From positions 2,232,001 through 2,296,000 of the forward strand of contig CP083824.1 in NCBI GenBank assembly GCA_023023105.1: a stretch of DNA of 64,000 nucleotides, in the 5' to 3' direction. Shown here piece by piece: positions 56,839 through 64,000 of the stretch. Under the pieces are notes generated by a model. It made no database searches. It saw only the letters and a list, made by a program, of their open reading frames with translations, and was not told where the DNA came from. The translations under genes were made by a program, and so were the position numbers. Origin of the DNA: Enterobacter ludwigii. Its GTDB lineage: Bacteria; Pseudomonadota; Gammaproteobacteria; Enterobacterales; Enterobacteriaceae. The first letter of the stretch is position 1. Every line of letters starts with the position of its first letter.

Positions 56839-57579
56839 GTGGAGCATATTGATCATATCCTTGTCGTCGATGACGACAGGGATATTCGTGAACTGATTGT
56901 CGACTATCTCATTAAGTCCGGTTATCGCGCGACCGGTGCGGCAAACGGTAAAGAAATGCGTGCCGTGCTGGATAAACAGCATATCGACCTGGTAGTGCTG
57001 GATGTCATGATGCCCGGTGATGATGGACTCACCCTGTGTCGACAGCTTCGCAGCGGCAAACACAAAGATTTGCCCATCCTGATGCTGACGGCGCGCAGCG
57101 AAGAGACGGACAGGATCCTGGGACTGGAAATGGGGGCGGATGATTACGTTGTGAAGCCGTTTGTCGCCCGTGAGCTACTGGCACGTATCAAAGCAATTTT
57201 GCGGCGGTTTCGCACAATGCCGCCCAATTTACAGGTGACCGAGGCAGGACGACTGGTGATGTTTGGCGAATGGCAACTGGATACCGTCGCCCGCCACTTA
57301 ATTGACCCGGAAGGGGTGATCGTGGCGCTCAGCGGGGCGGAGTATCGCCTGCTGCGCGTATTCCTCGACCATCCTCAACGTGTTCTCTCCCGGGATCAGT
57401 TACTCAACCTGACGCAAGGGCGAGACGCCGAACTGTTTGAACGTTCTATCGATTTGCTCGTAAGCCGGGTTCGCCAGCGTCTGAATGAAGATGCACGCAC
57501 GCCTGCCTATATTAAAACCGTGCGCAGTGAAGGCTATGTTTTTACCATGCCCGTGACAATCAAAGAGGTTAATGAATGA
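56839..57579 (+). CDS. OmpR-family response regulator
   Basis: A 246-residue response regulator. The receiver domain (1-120) has the acidic pair in VVDDDRD, the phosphate acceptor Asp55 in VVLDVMMPG, and the lysine in YVVKPF. A winged-helix OmpR-type DNA-binding domain follows (about 145-235, RSIDLLVSRVRQRLNED and YIKTVRSEGYVF). It starts at GTG 56839 after AGGAGAG. It overlaps the kinase start by four bases (ATGA). It is not one of the systems found at this place in E. coli. Confidence 0.9.
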   Translation: MEHIDHILVVDDDRDIRELIVDYLIKSGYRATGAANGKEMRAVLDKQHIDLVVLDVMMPGDDGLTLCRQLRSGKHKDLPILMLTARSEETDRILGLEMGADDYVVKPFVARELLARIKAILRRFRTMPPNLQVTEAGRLVMFGEWQLDTVARHLIDPEGVIVALSGAEYRLLRVFLDHPQRVLSRDQLLNLTQGRDAELFERSIDLLVSRVRQRLNEDARTPAYIKTVRSEGYVFTMPVTIKEVNE

Positions 57580-58874
57580 CGCTTTGGCCACGCTCACTGC
57601 TTGCCCGACTGCTGATCATTGTGCTTGCGGGTCTCTTGCTGGCCAACGCCCTGAGTATGACGCTGGTCATGGTTGAACGAATGCACAGTGCCCGCACGGT
57701 GATGCTCGGTAATCTGGAATACGATGTTGCAACCAGCGTGGCCATTTTAGACCGGTTACCCGCCAGTGAACGCGCGGCCTGGCTTCCGCGACTTGAACGG
57801 GGTAACTATCGTTATATCCTCGGTGCAGGTGAGCCTGGCGCCGCGCCGACGGATAAGCGTTCTCAGGATGCCATCCGAACGTTAAAAGAGACCCTCGCGG
57901 CTGACTATCCGCTCAGTTTTACCGCGGTTCCGGGTTCTGTTTCCCATATTCAGGCACATCTCACATTGCACGATGGCTCGCCGCTGACCATTGACCTGAT
58001 CCCCCGAATGCCGCCGGTCGCAAGCTGGCTACCTGTTGTTCTCATCCTGCAACTTTTGCTCCTTGCTGCCTGCTCCTGGATCGCGGTGCGACAGGTGATA
58101 CGGCCTTTTTCACAATTTACCCATGCGGTAGATACGCTGGATCCTTCGGCAAATGCTCCCATGAAAGAGAAGGGACCGGTTGAAGTACAACGAGCAGCGC
58201 ATGCCTTCAATGCAATGCAGGCTCGCATCCAGTCCTATATCAAAGACCGCGCGCAGATCCTCGCCTCCATTTCTCACGATCTCCAGACTCCAATAACACG
58301 CATGAAACTGCGTGTCGAAATGGCTGAACAACCTGAGCTTCGCGACAAGCTATTAAATGACCTTGATAACATGTCGCGTCTGGTGCGGGAGGGGATTGCA
58401 TATGCCCGTTCATCAGAATCACTGGAAGAGACGTCGCTGAAACTGGAGTTGAACGCGTGGGTGAATAGCATAGCGTGCGATTATCAGGACATCGGTAAAA
58501 ACGTGCAGTTTCAGGCAAGCGAGGCTCGTTTACCCGTTGTTACGCGCCCGCAGGCGCTTCGTCGGGTGATGACTAATTTGCTGGATAACGCTCTGAAATT
58601 CGGCGAGCGTGCCGTCATCGCTATAGATGATTCGTCTACCGAAGAGGTGGTCATTCACATCATGGACGGTGGGCCGGGAATACCCGAGGCCGAGCTCGCG
58701 GCCGTGTTGCAGCCTTTTTATCGGGTTGAAACATCGCGCAACCGTGACACCGGCGGAACCGGGCTTGGTCTGGCTATTGCCGCGCAGCTCACCGCCCAAC
58801 TCGAAGGAAAGCTGAAGCTGGAAAACCGTGCAGAGGGAGGGCTCGACGTCTCCATTGCACTGCCTCGACGCTAA
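57576..58874 (+). CDS. EnvZ-like sensor histidine kinase
   Basis: A 432-residue inner-membrane kinase. Two helices (about 10-30 and 148-168) bracket a periplasmic sensing domain of about 115 residues, then HAMP, the dimerisation box SISHDLQTPITRMK with phospho-acceptor His234, and the ATPase domain (NLLDNALKFG, DGGPGIP, GGTGLGLAI). All kinase motifs are intact. The signal is unknown; the neighbouring periplasmic hydrolase and redox protein suggest an envelope stress or oxidant. Coupled to the regulator by ATGA. Confidence 0.9.
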   Translation: MTLWPRSLLARLLIIVLAGLLLANALSMTLVMVERMHSARTVMLGNLEYDVATSVAILDRLPASERAAWLPRLERGNYRYILGAGEPGAAPTDKRSQDAIRTLKETLAADYPLSFTAVPGSVSHIQAHLTLHDGSPLTIDLIPRMPPVASWLPVVLILQLLLLAACSWIAVRQVIRPFSQFTHAVDTLDPSANAPMKEKGPVEVQRAAHAFNAMQARIQSYIKDRAQILASISHDLQTPITRMKLRVEMAEQPELRDKLLNDLDNMSRLVREGIAYARSSESLEETSLKLELNAWVNSIACDYQDIGKNVQFQASEARLPVVTRPQALRRVMTNLLDNALKFGERAVIAIDDSSTEEVVIHIMDGGPGIPEAELAAVLQPFYRVETSRNRDTGGTGLGLAIAAQLTAQLEGKLKLENRAEGGLDVSIALPRR

Positions 58875-58885
58875 TTGTACGGCTT

Positions 58886-58910
58886 TGTATCTCTCAGGGA
58901 GACAGATACA
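58886..58910. promoter_or_regulatory. TGTATCT-N11-AGATACA inverted repeat upstream of the DipZ-like gene
   Basis: A perfect 7-base inverted repeat with an 11-base spacer lies about 100 bases before the DipZ-like start. It shares the 8-mer TTTGTATC with the repeat before the exported hydrolase, so both may be bound by the response regulator between them. Confidence 0.45.
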
Positions 58911-59009
58911 GAGCCAGACAAAACCCCAGGTTTTACACATATCCTTAACACATCGGTACGATGAAATAGCCTCACTGCAGCGTTGCAGCATCTGTCATGT
59001 GAGGTCACT

Positions 59010-60200
59010 ATGTTTCTGATAATCGCTTTTTTAGGTGGGATGATAAGCCTGCTCAGTCCATGTACGCTCCCGGTTATTCCGCTCCTGTTCGCCGGCTTTC
59101 AGGGGCAACGACGACATATTCTGGCGCTCTTTGCGGGGATGATCGTGATGTTCACCCTGGTGGCGATGGCCGTCACCGTCGCCAGCGAGTGGATTGCAGA
59201 GGCAACCATTATCGGGCGCTGGGTCGCGCTTGTCATTCTGGCTATCGCCGCACTGAGCTTAATCTCTCCGTCCTTTGCCCGGCGTATTGCGCAGCCTGCC
59301 GTCAGCGTGGGAAATGCCCTCAATACCCGAAGCGGGCAAACGCGCGGTATAGCATCGGCTTTTCTGGCCGGACTAGCCGTCGGGTTGCTCTGGTCTCCCT
59401 GTGCCGGGCCGGTTCTGGGCGCCATTTTCAGCATTAATATTGCGGGGAATTCAGCTATTGCGACAGGGGCTCTGCTGGCCGCCTATGGCAGCGGATGCGC
59501 GCTGATGCTGGGATTGCTTATTATCGGCGGGCGCAAACTGTTGGCACCGCTGAGAGCAAAGTCGGCGATGATGGAGAGATTACGCCAGGCTGCAGGGGGC
59601 GTGATGCTAGCGGCTGTGGCTTTGAATGCAACAGGCGTAACATCCATATTGAAAGGCGCTAACGGCGTTGCCGACTATCTGGAAACATCGTTGATGAATC
59701 TGGCAAAACCAGCAACCACACCGGTGAAGCTTCAGCCAGTCGTGATGGCGGAGCCCAGCAGTCAGTTACCTTCGTTAAGCGGTGGAACAGGGTGGATAAA
59801 TGGTGACAGTGTCACGTCTGAATCACTGCGCGGTAAGGTAGTGCTGATCGATTTCTGGACATGGGACTGTATCAACTGCCAGCATACGCTCCCGCATGTG
59901 CGTGACTGGGCGACAAAATACCAGTCACAGGGTCTGGTGGTGATTGGGGTTCACACGCCCGAATACCCCTGGGAAAAACCGCTTTCCTCGGTAAAAAATG
60001 CGGTGAATAAGTGGCAGTTGCCCTATCGGGTTGTGACCGATAACAACTATCAAATCTGGAATGCTTTCGGCAACCAGTACTGGCCCGCACATTACTATTT
60101 TGATGCGAAAGGGCAGTTACGCTACACCTCTTTTGGCGAAGGCAACTATGAACAGCAAGAGAAGGTCATTCAACAGCTGCTCAAAGAAGCCCGGTCATAA
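59010..60200 (+). CDS. DipZ-like protein: CcdA membrane domain plus periplasmic thioredoxin domain
   Basis: A 396-residue thiol-redox protein. Residues 1-215 form a CcdA/DsbD-beta-type membrane domain with its reactive cysteines in SPCTLP (Cys18) and SPCAGP (Cys131). After a linker, a thioredoxin-like domain (about 255-396) carries Cys287-Ile-Asn-Cys290 in WDCINCQHTLPHV. Such DipZ proteins pass electrons from cytoplasmic thioredoxin to periplasmic targets. ATG 59010 follows GAGGT. It is probably regulated with the upstream hydrolase and two-component genes, and may repair oxidised envelope proteins (inference). Confidence 0.88.
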   Translation: MFLIIAFLGGMISLLSPCTLPVIPLLFAGFQGQRRHILALFAGMIVMFTLVAMAVTVASEWIAEATIIGRWVALVILAIAALSLISPSFARRIAQPAVSVGNALNTRSGQTRGIASAFLAGLAVGLLWSPCAGPVLGAIFSINIAGNSAIATGALLAAYGSGCALMLGLLIIGGRKLLAPLRAKSAMMERLRQAAGGVMLAAVALNATGVTSILKGANGVADYLETSLMNLAKPATTPVKLQPVVMAEPSSQLPSLSGGTGWINGDSVTSESLRGKVVLIDFWTWDCINCQHTLPHVRDWATKYQSQGLVVIGVHTPEYPWEKPLSSVKNAVNKWQLPYRVVTDNNYQIWNAFGNQYWPAHYYFDAKGQLRYTSFGEGNYEQQEKVIQQLLKEARS

Positions 60201-60204
60201 GCCA

Positions 60205-60963
60205 TCAGGGTTGACGTTTAGCAACAATAAACAGCCGTGGAAAAGCCAGCAGTATCTGCCCGTTTTCCTGGAGCGGATACTGCTCTACCAGTAGTTCATG
60301 GTAGCGTTTCAGAAAATGTTTCTGCTCGCTCTCATTCAGCTCCTGCAGCCAGGGGCGCAAACCGGTGGCGCTGACCCAGTCAATAATGGCCTGGTGAGAG
60401 CTCATTTTATGAAAATACGTTGTCCGCCAGATATCTACGTCACAACCGGCTTCTGACAAAATATCAAAATAGGCATGTACGCCGGGCAACGGTTCACGAC
60501 CACGATCGGGGTAATCTTGCTCCAGCGCCACTTCACGCATCGCCACATGGGTGGGTTCGAGCCAGTTGTCAGGCATCTGGATCGCCAGCACGCCATTTAA
60601 CATAAGCAAAGAGACAAGGTGAGGCAGGAGATCGTAATGGTCAGGGATCCATTGCAGCGATGCATTAGCGTAAATCAGACTCAGCGGCTGGCCGGGCTTA
60701 TACTGGCGAATATCGGCTTCAACAAAATGGCAGTCAGGTAACGCCTTGCGTGCTTCTTCCAGCATCGCAGGTGAATTATCAACCCCAGTGATATGTGCCG
60801 AGGGCCAGCGATGCTTTAACAGGGCAGTACTGTTGCCTGGCCCGCAGCCCAGATCAACGATGGAGGAGACCTCATCCAGTGGAATTCTGGCGAGCAGTTC
60901 AGCGGCAGGACGCGTTCGTTCTGCACCATATTGCAGGTAAAGGGAAGGGTTCCAGTCAGCCAT
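60205..60963 (-). CDS. tam: Trans-aconitate 2-methyltransferase
   Basis: A 252-residue SAM-dependent methyltransferase equal in length to E. coli Tam, which methylates trans-aconitate to relieve inhibition of the citric acid cycle. SAM motif I is [15 protein letters not shown], then [10 protein letters not shown] and the typical [11 protein letters not shown] start it at the ATG at 60963 ([13 protein letters not shown]). In E. coli tam is next to yneE; here seven accessory genes intervene. Confidence 0.94.
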   Translation of the reverse strand: MADWNPSLYLQYGAERTRPAAELLARIPLDEVSSIVDLGCGPGNSTALLKHRWPSAHITGVDNSPAMLEEARKALPDCHFVEADIRQYKPGQPLSLIYANASLQWIPDHYDLLPHLVSLLMLNGVLAIQMPDNWLEPTHVAMREVALEQDYPDRGREPLPGVHAYFDILSEAGCDVDIWRTTYFHKMSSHQAIIDWVSATGLRPWLQELNESEQKHFLKRYHELLVEQYPLQENGQILLAFPRLFIVAKRQP

Positions 60964-61046
60964 TGTCAGATCTCCGTTTTGCATGTTTTTGCAAGAATAG
61001 CACAGGCAGACACCTGCACAGTGGCAGGTGTCATGACTCAGGCAAA

Positions 61047-61631
61047 TTACAAAATGCCTTTCAGTGCAACATGGTAAAGCAGCATGATGGTTTTCCCGTC
61101 GACAATCTTACCCGTTTCAATGCCCTGTAATGCTTCTTCCAGCGTCATTTCGAGTACATCGATATCTTCGCCCTCAGCCTTGATCCCGCCGCCTGAGCTG
61201 GTTTTGTCTTTCGGATGGTACTCGGCAAGGTAAAAATAGAGTTTTTCCGTGACGGATCCCGGGCTCATATACGCTTCAAAGATTTTCTGCACGCATGAAA
61301 CGCTAAACCCAGTTTCTTCTTCCGCTTCTGCTTTAATGCGGCTCTCTGGATCCATGTTATCGAGCAACCCGGCAGCGGCTTCGATCAAATCGTCCTCGTG
61401 GCCGTTGATAAATACAGGAAAACGGAACTGGCGGGTCAGGATCACCGTCTTTTTCTCACGGTTGTAGAGCAGGATTGTCGCGCCGTTACCCCGGTCATAA
61501 ACTTCACGGTTTTGCCGCTGCCATTCGCCATCACGGCGCTGCAGGTCAAAGGTATATTTTTTAAGGACATACCAGTTATTTGACAGCGTTTCACTGTCAA
61601 TAATGCGTACATCTGCACGTTTTGATTGCAC
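61047..61631 (-). CDS. NudK-like Nudix hydrolase (GDP-mannose pyrophosphatase family)
   Basis: A 194-residue Nudix protein similar to NudK, which hydrolyses GDP-mannose and related nucleotide sugars. The Nudix box reads [20 protein letters not shown] with the glutamates of the metal site kept (EAEEETGF). [16 protein letters not shown] and [16 protein letters not shown] are shared with E. coli NudK, but identity is moderate and the location differs, so this is probably a paralogue. It is divergent from a DeoR-type gene. Confidence 0.87.
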   Translation of the reverse strand: MQSKRADVRIIDSETLSNNWYVLKKYTFDLQRRDGEWQRQNREVYDRGNGATILLYNREKKTVILTRQFRFPVFINGHEDDLIEAAAGLLDNMDPESRIKAEAEEETGFSVSCVQKIFEAYMSPGSVTEKLYFYLAEYHPKDKTSSGGGIKAEGEDIDVLEMTLEEALQGIETGKIVDGKTIMLLYHVALKGIL

Positions 61632-61716
61632 GATTGTTCCTCCTTACGTAGAGTAATCATCATAACCAGCATTATCGTGCAACTTCAAGATTAAACATGC
61701 AACACCAGGAATCCTA

Positions 61717-62469
61717 ATGCTCACCAGTCAGCGAAAACAATTGATTATTGAAAAGCTCGAAGCCGAAGGGCAGGTTCAGTCGAAAGCGCTCAGCATTCTC
61801 TTCGATGTCTCTGAAGACACTATACGGCGCGATCTACGTGAGCTGGCGGCAGAAGGGCGTTTACAGCGCGTTCACGGTGGCGCGCTACCGTCATCTTCCG
61901 CTATTGCTCCGTTCGCAGAGCGTCAATTCGTTAAGATGGATGCGAAAAAAAAGGTGGCTCAAAAGGGTGCACAGCTCATCTCTTCGGGTCAGGTGGTGAT
62001 CGTTGACGGTGGAACAACGACCGCCGAACTGATTACGTTTTTACCTCCTGACTTGCACATCACCGTGGTAACGCACAGCCCGAGTATCGCTCTGGGACTG
62101 GTTAATCATCCTTCTGTCGAGGTGATTCTGATAGGTGGCCGCCTGTATAAACACTCTATTGTTGCGGTCGGTGCGGGTGCCATTGAAGGTATCGAAAATA
62201 TTCACGCAGATCTGTTCTTTATGGGAGTGACCGGCATCCACCCTGAGGCGGGACTGACGACCGGTGATTTTGAAGAAGCGTGCATCAAACGTGCATTTTC
62301 CGGCAGAGCCGCCGAGACGGTTGTCCTGGCCTCACCGGAAAAAATAAACACCGCATCATCGTTTGTGATTGGCGATGTGTCTCTGGCGAATACCATCGTT
62401 ATCGATGGCAACACCGATGAGGACTGGATCCGTGCGATATCGGAAAAAGGGGTATCTATCATTGCGTAA
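61717..62469 (+). CDS. DeoR/GlpR-family transcriptional regulator
   Basis: A 250-residue regulator. The N-terminal DeoR helix-turn-helix is conserved (VQSKALSILFDVSEDTIRRDL, about residues 20-40, then GRLQRVHGGAL), followed by a sugar-phosphate-binding domain (VDGGTTTAEL, LIGGRLYK, DLFFMGVTGI). The ligand is probably a phosphorylated sugar, but no target operon is adjacent, so the regulon is unknown. It is divergent from the NudK-like gene. Confidence 0.88.
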   Translation: MLTSQRKQLIIEKLEAEGQVQSKALSILFDVSEDTIRRDLRELAAEGRLQRVHGGALPSSSAIAPFAERQFVKMDAKKKVAQKGAQLISSGQVVIVDGGTTTAELITFLPPDLHITVVTHSPSIALGLVNHPSVEVILIGGRLYKHSIVAVGAGAIEGIENIHADLFFMGVTGIHPEAGLTTGDFEEACIKRAFSGRAAETVVLASPEKINTASSFVIGDVSLANTIVIDGNTDEDWIRAISEKGVSIIA

Positions 62470-62490
62470 GTGAAGGGCTGGACTATGCTA

Positions 62491-62520
62491 AAAAAGCGAT
62501 CGGCCTTGATTTGGCTTTTT
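62491..62520 (+). terminator. Possible Rho-independent terminator
   Basis: AAAAAGC and GCTTTTT pair across about 16 bases, and the T-run ends the structure, just after the DeoR-type gene. The stem is A/T-rich and the loop long, so this is tentative. Confidence 0.4.
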
Positions 62521-62558
62521 GAAAAATAACGATAATTCTCGCGTTTTCGGTGGCGAAT

Positions 62559-64000
62559 ATGAACAGGATTGTGCTCGCGCTTTTAACGTGTTTTCTCTTC
62601 TCTGTGCTTGTTAATTCCCATGCGGCGGAACCTCGACAGGAGCCCACTGAAAAGGAGCGCGCTCGCACGGTTTATATTTTCCATCAACCGATCGTCATGC
62701 TACAGGCAAAGTTCGGTCTTACCACGCCAGAAGAACGGGTGTTACGCATCCGCAATACGCTACGAAATTTCACTGAAGCTGATGTTCGCGAACCGCTAAA
62801 GATTGTGTCAGTAAATCGTTATAACCAGCCGGGACGGCTCATCGTGATGAACGGCAAACCGGTGATGCTACTGACAGCAGGCGATCTCGACGAGGGAGAC
62901 GATCTTACGCTTGACCAGGCGGCGCAGCGCGTACTGGCGCGTATGGAAGCGCAACGCTCAGCCTTGAGCGATCAGTATAACAGCGGCTGGCTGGCGCTAT
63001 CGGCGGTGAAGACCGTAGCGGGACTGCTGGCACTGGTGCTGTTCTGGTACGGCACATACCGTTCATGGCGCTGGATCAAACGTGTTTATCGCCGGCGTAT
63101 TTTTGAGAATCGAAGCTGGATACCTCAGCGCTGGCGGCGGTTTATCGGTGCTATCGAAACGCGCCTGTATGCGTTGTTGATGATTTTACTGGGAATTGTC
63201 GCACTCTATGTCTGGCTGAGTTGGACCTTCAGCCTGTTCCCCTGGACGCGCGTCTGGGGAGAGTCTCTGGGAGAGTGGTCCGTACGCGTGGTACGCGATA
63301 TCGCGCTGTCTATTGTCTCAGCGTTACCGGGCCTGTTGATTGTTCTGATCATCTTCCTTATTACCGCCTTCATTTTGAAGTTGTTAAAGATGGTACTCAA
63401 TCAGGTGGAAGCAGGGCGTTTGCAACTGCCCGGTATCCATCCTGAAACAGTTGGTGCAACCCGCAAGCTGATTTCAGTCGTGGTGTGGCTCTTTGCGCTT
63501 TCGGCAGCTTATCCTTTTTTGCCCGGGGCCAATTCACTGGCTTTTAAAGGCATCAGTGTTTTCTTTGGCCTGATGCTCACGCTAGGCTCTGCCGGGGTGA
63601 TGAACCATGCAATGAGTGGTCTGGTTTTGATTTACTCGCGTGCTCTCCGCAAAGGAGACATGATTCGGGTGGCAGATAACGAGGGGCTGGTAAGTGAAAT
63701 TGGTATGCTTGCAACCAAAATTATCACCCGTGAAAACTACGTGGTTACCGTGCCGAACGCTGTCGTGGTAAGCGGTAAAATTACCAATTTGAGTGCGCAA
63801 AGTACAAACGGTGGCGTTAACCTGACTGTCGGCGTCACCATTGGTTACGACACGCCATGGCGTCAGGTGCATGCAATGTTGGAGTTGGCGGCCAAACGTG
63901 CCAAAGGAATCGATCTTTCACAGCCACCGTTGGTGCGACAGTTGAGTCTGATGGATTGGTACATTGCTTATGAATTACAGGTACGACTGCTGCCGGATTT
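62559..64000 (+). CDS. Mechanosensitive ion channel family protein, N-terminal part (runs off the window)
   Basis: 480 codons are visible and the frame is open to the right edge. A signal peptide (MNRIVLALLTCFLFSVLVNS, cleaved near HAA) and a periplasmic region of about 125 residues lead into several membrane helices (about 148-170, 205-228, 245-285, 300-330). The MscS core follows: LTLGSAGVMNHAMSGLVLIY is the pore-helix segment and GDMIRVADNEGLVSEIGMLAT the start of the beta domain, then YVVTVPNAVVVSGKITN. It should open under membrane tension. Which MscS subfamily it belongs to is not clear. Confidence 0.88.
   Translation, partial: MNRIVLALLTCFLFSVLVNSHAAEPRQEPTEKERARTVYIFHQPIVMLQAKFGLTTPEERVLRIRNTLRNFTEADVREPLKIVSVNRYNQPGRLIVMNGKPVMLLTAGDLDEGDDLTLDQAAQRVLARMEAQRSALSDQYNSGWLALSAVKTVAGLLALVLFWYGTYRSWRWIKRVYRRRIFENRSWIPQRWRRFIGAIETRLYALLMILLGIVALYVWLSWTFSLFPWTRVWGESLGEWSVRVVRDIALSIVSALPGLLIVLIIFLITAFILKLLKMVLNQVEAGRLQLPGIHPETVGATRKLISVVVWLFALSAAYPFLPGANSLAFKGISVFFGLMLTLGSAGVMNHAMSGLVLIYSRALRKGDMIRVADNEGLVSEIGMLATKIITRENYVVTVPNAVVVSGKITNLSAQSTNGGVNLTVGVTIGYDTPWRQVHAMLELAAKRAKGIDLSQPPLVRQLSLMDWYIAYELQVRLLPD

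Noticed and set aside
1..64000. tRNA, rRNA and CRISPR features
   Set aside because: No tRNA-like cloverleaf, rRNA segment or regularly spaced repeat array was noticed on either strand by eye; a tRNAscan or CRISPR finder run would be decisive.

Overview
The window reads as a chromosomal segment of an Enterobacteriaceae genome, most like the Enterobacter/Lelliottia/Leclercia group (inferred from gene content and order; species not determined). The backbone follows E. coli K-12 gene order around 32-34 min in blocks: ydcJ, opgD, rimL, ydcK, tehB, ydcL, ydcO, sutR, rlhA, yncJ; then ydeE, eamA, marBAR, marC, sotB; then ptrR, sad, glsB, yneG, dgcF, uxaB, yneE, tam. Cassettes absent from K-12 sit between these blocks. 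Genes are dense, no gap without a gene exceeds about 260 bases, and I see no tRNA, rRNA, CRISPR array or insertion sequence.

Region by region. 1-5.2 kb: end of ydcJ, a type-B carboxylesterase, and a LysR gene divergent from an aminotransferase/amino-acid-binding-protein pair. 5.4-7.0 kb: opgD. 7.1-11.1 kb: an A+T-richer three-gene defence cassette (McrB-like AAA+ NTPase with an inserted PUA/EVE-like domain, McrC-like nuclease, and an unrecognised 205-aa protein) lying where E. coli has ydcH. 11.1-23.8 kb: rimL to yncJ, interrupted by a PepT paralogue with a DppA-like binding protein, and by a DMT exporter/AraC pair. tehA is missing beside tehB. 23.9-27.3 kb: DHFR-like protein, FtrA-type regulator, rhodanese, and a MetE-C-like methyltransferase behind tandem met boxes. 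27.4-32.9 kb: urtABCDE urea importer behind a sigma-54 promoter. 32.9-33.6 kb: zinT behind a near-perfect Zur box. 33.6-39.2 kb: ydeE, eamA, the mar locus, sotB. 39.4-41.6 kb: two tandem PhzF-like genes and an acetyltransferase. 41.5-50.2 kb: ptrR/sad, a chemoreceptor, glsB-yneG and two diguanylate cyclases. 50.3-52.9 kb: uxaB, yneE. 53.5-55.1 kb: an overlapping pair that looks like a membrane-active toxin and a four-helix membrane partner. 55.2-60.2 kb: exported alpha/beta hydrolase, two-component system and DipZ-like redox protein, with a shared inverted-repeat motif. 60.2-64 kb: tam, a NudK-like Nudix enzyme, a DeoR regulator and a truncated-by-window mechanosensitive channel.

Themes are nutrient scavenging (urea by nitrogen control, zinc, methionine, peptides, sugar acids), efflux and stress (mar, sotB, eamA, ydeE, tehB), signalling, and defence or competition (the McrBC operon and the 53.6-55.1 kb pair). 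Many regulatory sites match the functions of the genes beside them, which supports the assignments.
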